A stretch of DNA of 64,000 nt from Veillonella parvula DSM 2008 (GTDB taxonomy: Bacteria; Bacillota; Negativicutes; Veillonellales; Veillonellaceae): NCBI RefSeq assembly GCF_000024945.1, contig NC_013520.1, forward strand, positions 1,823,001 through 1,887,000, in the 5' to 3' direction. The notes beneath the pieces were generated by a model. It was given only the letters and a program-made list of their open reading frames with translations. It did not search any database and was not told the DNA's origin. Both the position numbers and the translations under genes were made by a program. Below are positions 61,733 to 64,000 of the stretch, piece by piece (within the stretch, counting starts at the first letter, position 1; each line of letters opens with the position of its first letter).

Positions 61733-61979
61733 CGTAAATAATCTAGCTAATACTTATATAGAGTCATTACAATTACACCTTGAAATAAATCATAGAAAAC
61801 ACTATCATTTTACACATTATAATAAACTTTATAGTAGTGGTGCCACTCCCACCGATAGGGAAAGGACTAACCTGCGGCTAGTCCACGGGTTAGTTCTAAT
61901 GCTAATTTAGTTAAAATTACTTGACCATCTCTCCCCTCCCTCTATTATATAAAAGCATATTGAGTAAATATCGAATATA
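61733..61979. other. Non-coding spacer between the two repeat elements
   Basis: No gene is supported. At 61864-61896 GGACTAACC can pair with GGTTAGTTC (61888-61896), or its first six bases can pair with TAGTCC (61879-61884), so two mutually exclusive hairpins are possible. The remainder is A+T-rich. Confidence 0.5.
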
Positions 61980-62123
61980 GCTTGTGATGGGACTAGTTAA
62001 TAGCAGGTGCTCAAATAATAAAAAGAGTTCCCTATGCAGCGACTTTGCGAAGAACGGAGCAAAGAGGGAACTCTTTTTATTATTTATTAAGTTGTCGCAA
62101 TCTAAGTGGGCCCCATCACAAGC
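61980..62123 (-). repeat. Nested inverted-repeat element, copy B
   Basis: Copy B is 144 bases in the opposite orientation to copy A. Outer arms GCTTGTGATGGG (61980-61991) and CCCATCACAAGC (62112-62123) enclose inner 21-bp perfect arms (62013-62033 and 62065-62085). The core (62034-62064) carries the reverse complement of the copy A core over 28 identical bases. Stem sequences differ completely from copy A but remain perfectly paired. Confidence 0.85.
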
Positions 62124-62130
62124 AACCCAA

Positions 62131-62174
62131 ACATATTTACGCAAATGCTTTTACATATTTACTCAAATGCTTTT
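62131..62174 (-). repeat. 22-bp tandem duplication across the sulfite reductase stop
   Basis: Units at 62131-62152 and 62153-62174 are identical except for one base. The second contains the last codons and the TAA of the reductase gene; the first repeats them after the stop. Confidence 0.88.
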
Positions 62175-63712
62175 ATAAGTTCCATGTATTGCGCTTTGTG
62201 TGTCATTCTCCATGTCCCAAAGTCTGGTTCTGGAGATTCGTTTAGAATATTTGCCAAAGATTCCAAAAATTCTGGAATTTTTGTAGCTACAATATTGCCA
62301 GCCATTTTACCGAAGTTTTCAGAACCCATGTGTTCTGATCCACCATCTACAAGGATGAATGCTACCATAGGTTTTTTATCTACTAATTTTACAGCACCAT
62401 GGAATCCAATTTCACCGATTTGGTGTGTACCACAAGAATGTGGACAGCCGGATATATGTAAACGAGGTAGTTTTCTTGTGTCTACACCCTTTTTTTCAAG
62501 GTGTGCGAAGATATCTTTTAACAGACCGTTAGAGTCTTGCATACCAATCTGACATATAGTAGAACCAACACAAGATACGGAACGGCGGAAATCATTTTCG
62601 GCACTATCATCAGTTATTTCCGCAATTTTGCGTGCTTCATCAGCTGTAAGATTAATGAAGAACAATGCTTGGTCTGGCGCAATACGTGCTTCTACTTGGT
62701 CAAGTGTCACTGCATAGTCAAGAGCAGCCAACAAGTGTTCTACGTTCGCATCACCACCTGCTGGATGGTATTCTACGTAATATAAACCTTCTTGTTTTTG
62801 ACGGTGAATACGATAATTTTCCACAGAATCATCACGCTTACCAGTTTTTGTAATTTCATAAGCATAATCAGCTGGATTAATAGTTAGGTGTTCTACTTCT
62901 TTTACCATAGCTAGAGTTTCTTCATAGATCTTGATGAAAGCTTCCGCCCCACCCATTTTAGCAGGCATGTAACGGGTACGAGCTTTACCACGGTTTTTGA
63001 AATTACCATGATTAGCAAAAACCATAAGCATAGCTTTCACATGGTACAAAATATCCTCAGGTGCTACATCATGTGCCACCGGAATACCAATGCGAGGATT
63101 AGGACCAATACCACCACAAGCATACACATCAAAAGTATTGTGTTTTGTTAAGTTAAAACCTAGGTCCTTGAACGTAGAATGTGGGGTACTATCAAAACCA
63201 TTATCTATACCCATTTTAAATTTGCGAGGAATCTTGATATAGAACATTTGCTCCATAAGAAATACGCTAATAGCTGTTGCATATGGCGTAATATCTAAAG
63301 TTTCACGAGGATCAATGCCGCGTAAAATACTAGCTACCACATTGGGATTGTCACCGCCAGCGCCACGGTTATAGATACCGTGATTATAACATTCCTTATA
63401 GAGACTCAATATAGTATCACCATCAAGGCCATGCATTTGTAAGCATTGGCCGGTAGTGAAATGTACGTGTTGCAGGTTATATTTACGAATGGAGTCCGCT
63501 AAAAACTGTATGTGCTCGCGCGTCATGCGACCACCGTTGAAGCGCCAACGGCTCATGCCAGTATTTGCACCGCGCTCAGCGTAACTACCATAAGCACCAG
63601 ATTGTCCTTTATAGTCTGCAATGGATAGTTCTTTCTTATAGAACTTATGTGTCATATCCTCAAACTTTGGATAATCTGCAATTAATCGATCTTTCAATTC
63701 TTGTGTAATCAT
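62159..63712 (-). CDS. Nitrite/sulfite reductase, siroheme [4Fe-4S] type
   Basis: A 517-residue ferredoxin-dependent-type reductase that would carry out six-electron reduction of sulfite to sulfide or nitrite to ammonia. Two ferredoxin-like half-domains are seen (the first with FTTGQCLQMHGL, then ASILRGIDP). The siroheme/cluster cysteines are in CVGSTICQIG and HISGCPHSCGTHQIGEIGF (Cys-x5-Cys and Cys-x3-Cys). Choice between sulfite and nitrite is not possible from these motifs. It stands alone; no cys or nir genes adjoin it in the window. Confidence 0.88.
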   Translation of the reverse strand: MITQELKDRLIADYPKFEDMTHKFYKKELSIADYKGQSGAYGSYAERGANTGMSRWRFNGGRMTREHIQFLADSIRKYNLQHVHFTTGQCLQMHGLDGDTILSLYKECYNHGIYNRGAGGDNPNVVASILRGIDPRETLDITPYATAISVFLMEQMFYIKIPRKFKMGIDNGFDSTPHSTFKDLGFNLTKHNTFDVYACGGIGPNPRIGIPVAHDVAPEDILYHVKAMLMVFANHGNFKNRGKARTRYMPAKMGGAEAFIKIYEETLAMVKEVEHLTINPADYAYEITKTGKRDDSVENYRIHRQKQEGLYYVEYHPAGGDANVEHLLAALDYAVTLDQVEARIAPDQALFFINLTADEARKIAEITDDSAENDFRRSVSCVGSTICQIGMQDSNGLLKDIFAHLEKKGVDTRKLPRLHISGCPHSCGTHQIGEIGFHGAVKLVDKKPMVAFILVDGGSEHMGSENFGKMAGNIVATKIPEFLESLANILNESPEPDFGTWRMTHKAQYMELIKAFE

Positions 63713-63867
63713 ACTATTACCCTCTTGGCTTATATTTATTAAGCATAATTCGTAACTTTATAACGCTTAGTATACCATACATGCATAAGCATGTTTGTAG
63801 CTAAGCTCACAATTTCAATACCGATTATTAATGACATGGTTTACAATCTGTAATAATTATCACTTGT

Positions 63868-63898
63868 AAAAAAAGAACAGCCCTAAGACTGTTCTTTT
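63868..63898 (-). terminator. Terminator of the last, partial gene
   Basis: A 10-bp stem (AAAAGAACAG / CTGTTCTTTT) with an eight-base loop lies about 40 bases after the stop codon at 63935; the minus-strand tail is TTTTTACAAG. Confidence 0.8.
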
Positions 63899-63934
63899 GT
63901 ATGATAGTTTTATATGGCTAAGTGTTGTTAGTTT

Positions 63935-64000
63935 TTATACGCGACCTTCATCAGGATTATTGTATGCGTCTTTATCGATAGTTCCCATGATTTTATCTAC
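63935..64000 (-). CDS. 3' end of an unidentified protein-coding gene
   Basis: An open minus-strand frame enters from the right edge and ends with TAA at 63935; the last residues are GTIDKDAYNNPDEGRV. A terminator follows at once, which supports a real gene end. Twenty-one residues are too few to identify it. Confidence 0.55.
   Translation of the reverse strand, partial: VDKIMGTIDKDAYNNPDEGRV

Overview
The window reads as chromosome of an anaerobic, AT-rich member of the Negativicutes, most likely Veillonella. The evidence is the gene content: a 2-hydroxyacyl-CoA dehydratase-type activase, a CobT-type cobamide enzyme, AzgA-type purine permease, siroheme sulfite/nitrite reductase, Nim-type flavoprotein, dnaX-ebfC-recR-bofA order next to an SRP RNA, and strong Shine-Dalgarno sequences throughout. 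This assignment is from recognition, not from a database search. No tRNA, rRNA, prophage, insertion sequence or CRISPR array was seen.

Layout. 1-9.4 kb (mostly minus): the end of a large activase, an orphan MetQ lipoprotein, a DUF389 membrane protein with cobT, a dicarboxylate/amino-acid symporter and an iron alcohol dehydrogenase. 9.6-14.9 kb (plus): a DUF4153 membrane protein and class I ribonucleotide reductase nrdA-nrdB. 15.3-16.3 kb: two small genes. 16.5-23.8 kb (plus): the aromatic amino-acid block aroF-aroB-aroA-aroC-pheA-aroE/K, headed by a leader peptide with six consecutive aromatic codons and an attenuator; aroD lies nearby at 25.1 kb on the other strand. 24.2-25.1 kb: a RelBE-like toxin-antitoxin pair whose antitoxin carries two DNA-binding domains. 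26-38 kb: MFS and purine transporters, an Rrf2 regulator, two related secreted proteins, a nim-marR-SRPBCC operon with a visible operator, an amino-acid permease, two uncharacterised exported proteins and a CDF metal exporter.

38.7-51.5 kb (minus) is housekeeping: an RluA-type pseudouridine synthase with an insert that consists of DnaA-box-like repeats, a UvrD-like helicase with an embedded DnaQ-type exonuclease, bofA-like, recR, ebfC, dnaX, SRP RNA and gltB. 51.8-61.5 kb holds a second RluA enzyme, an Eis-like acetyltransferase, a DUF2156 protein, an RND adaptor, an aldo/keto reductase, azlCD, a YqhD-like alcohol dehydrogenase, a second orphan MetQ and a ferredoxin-nitroreductase. 61.5-62.1 kb is a non-coding island with two copies, in opposite orientation, of a nested inverted-repeat element. 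A sulfite/nitrite reductase and the tail of an unknown gene end the window.

The most interesting non-standard signals are the aromatic attenuator (16465-16690), the paired structured repeats (61589-62123), the phased DnaA-box cluster inside a coding region (38863-38998), and two genes whose best translation start is AUU or AUA behind a perfect Shine-Dalgarno sequence (54940, 58284).
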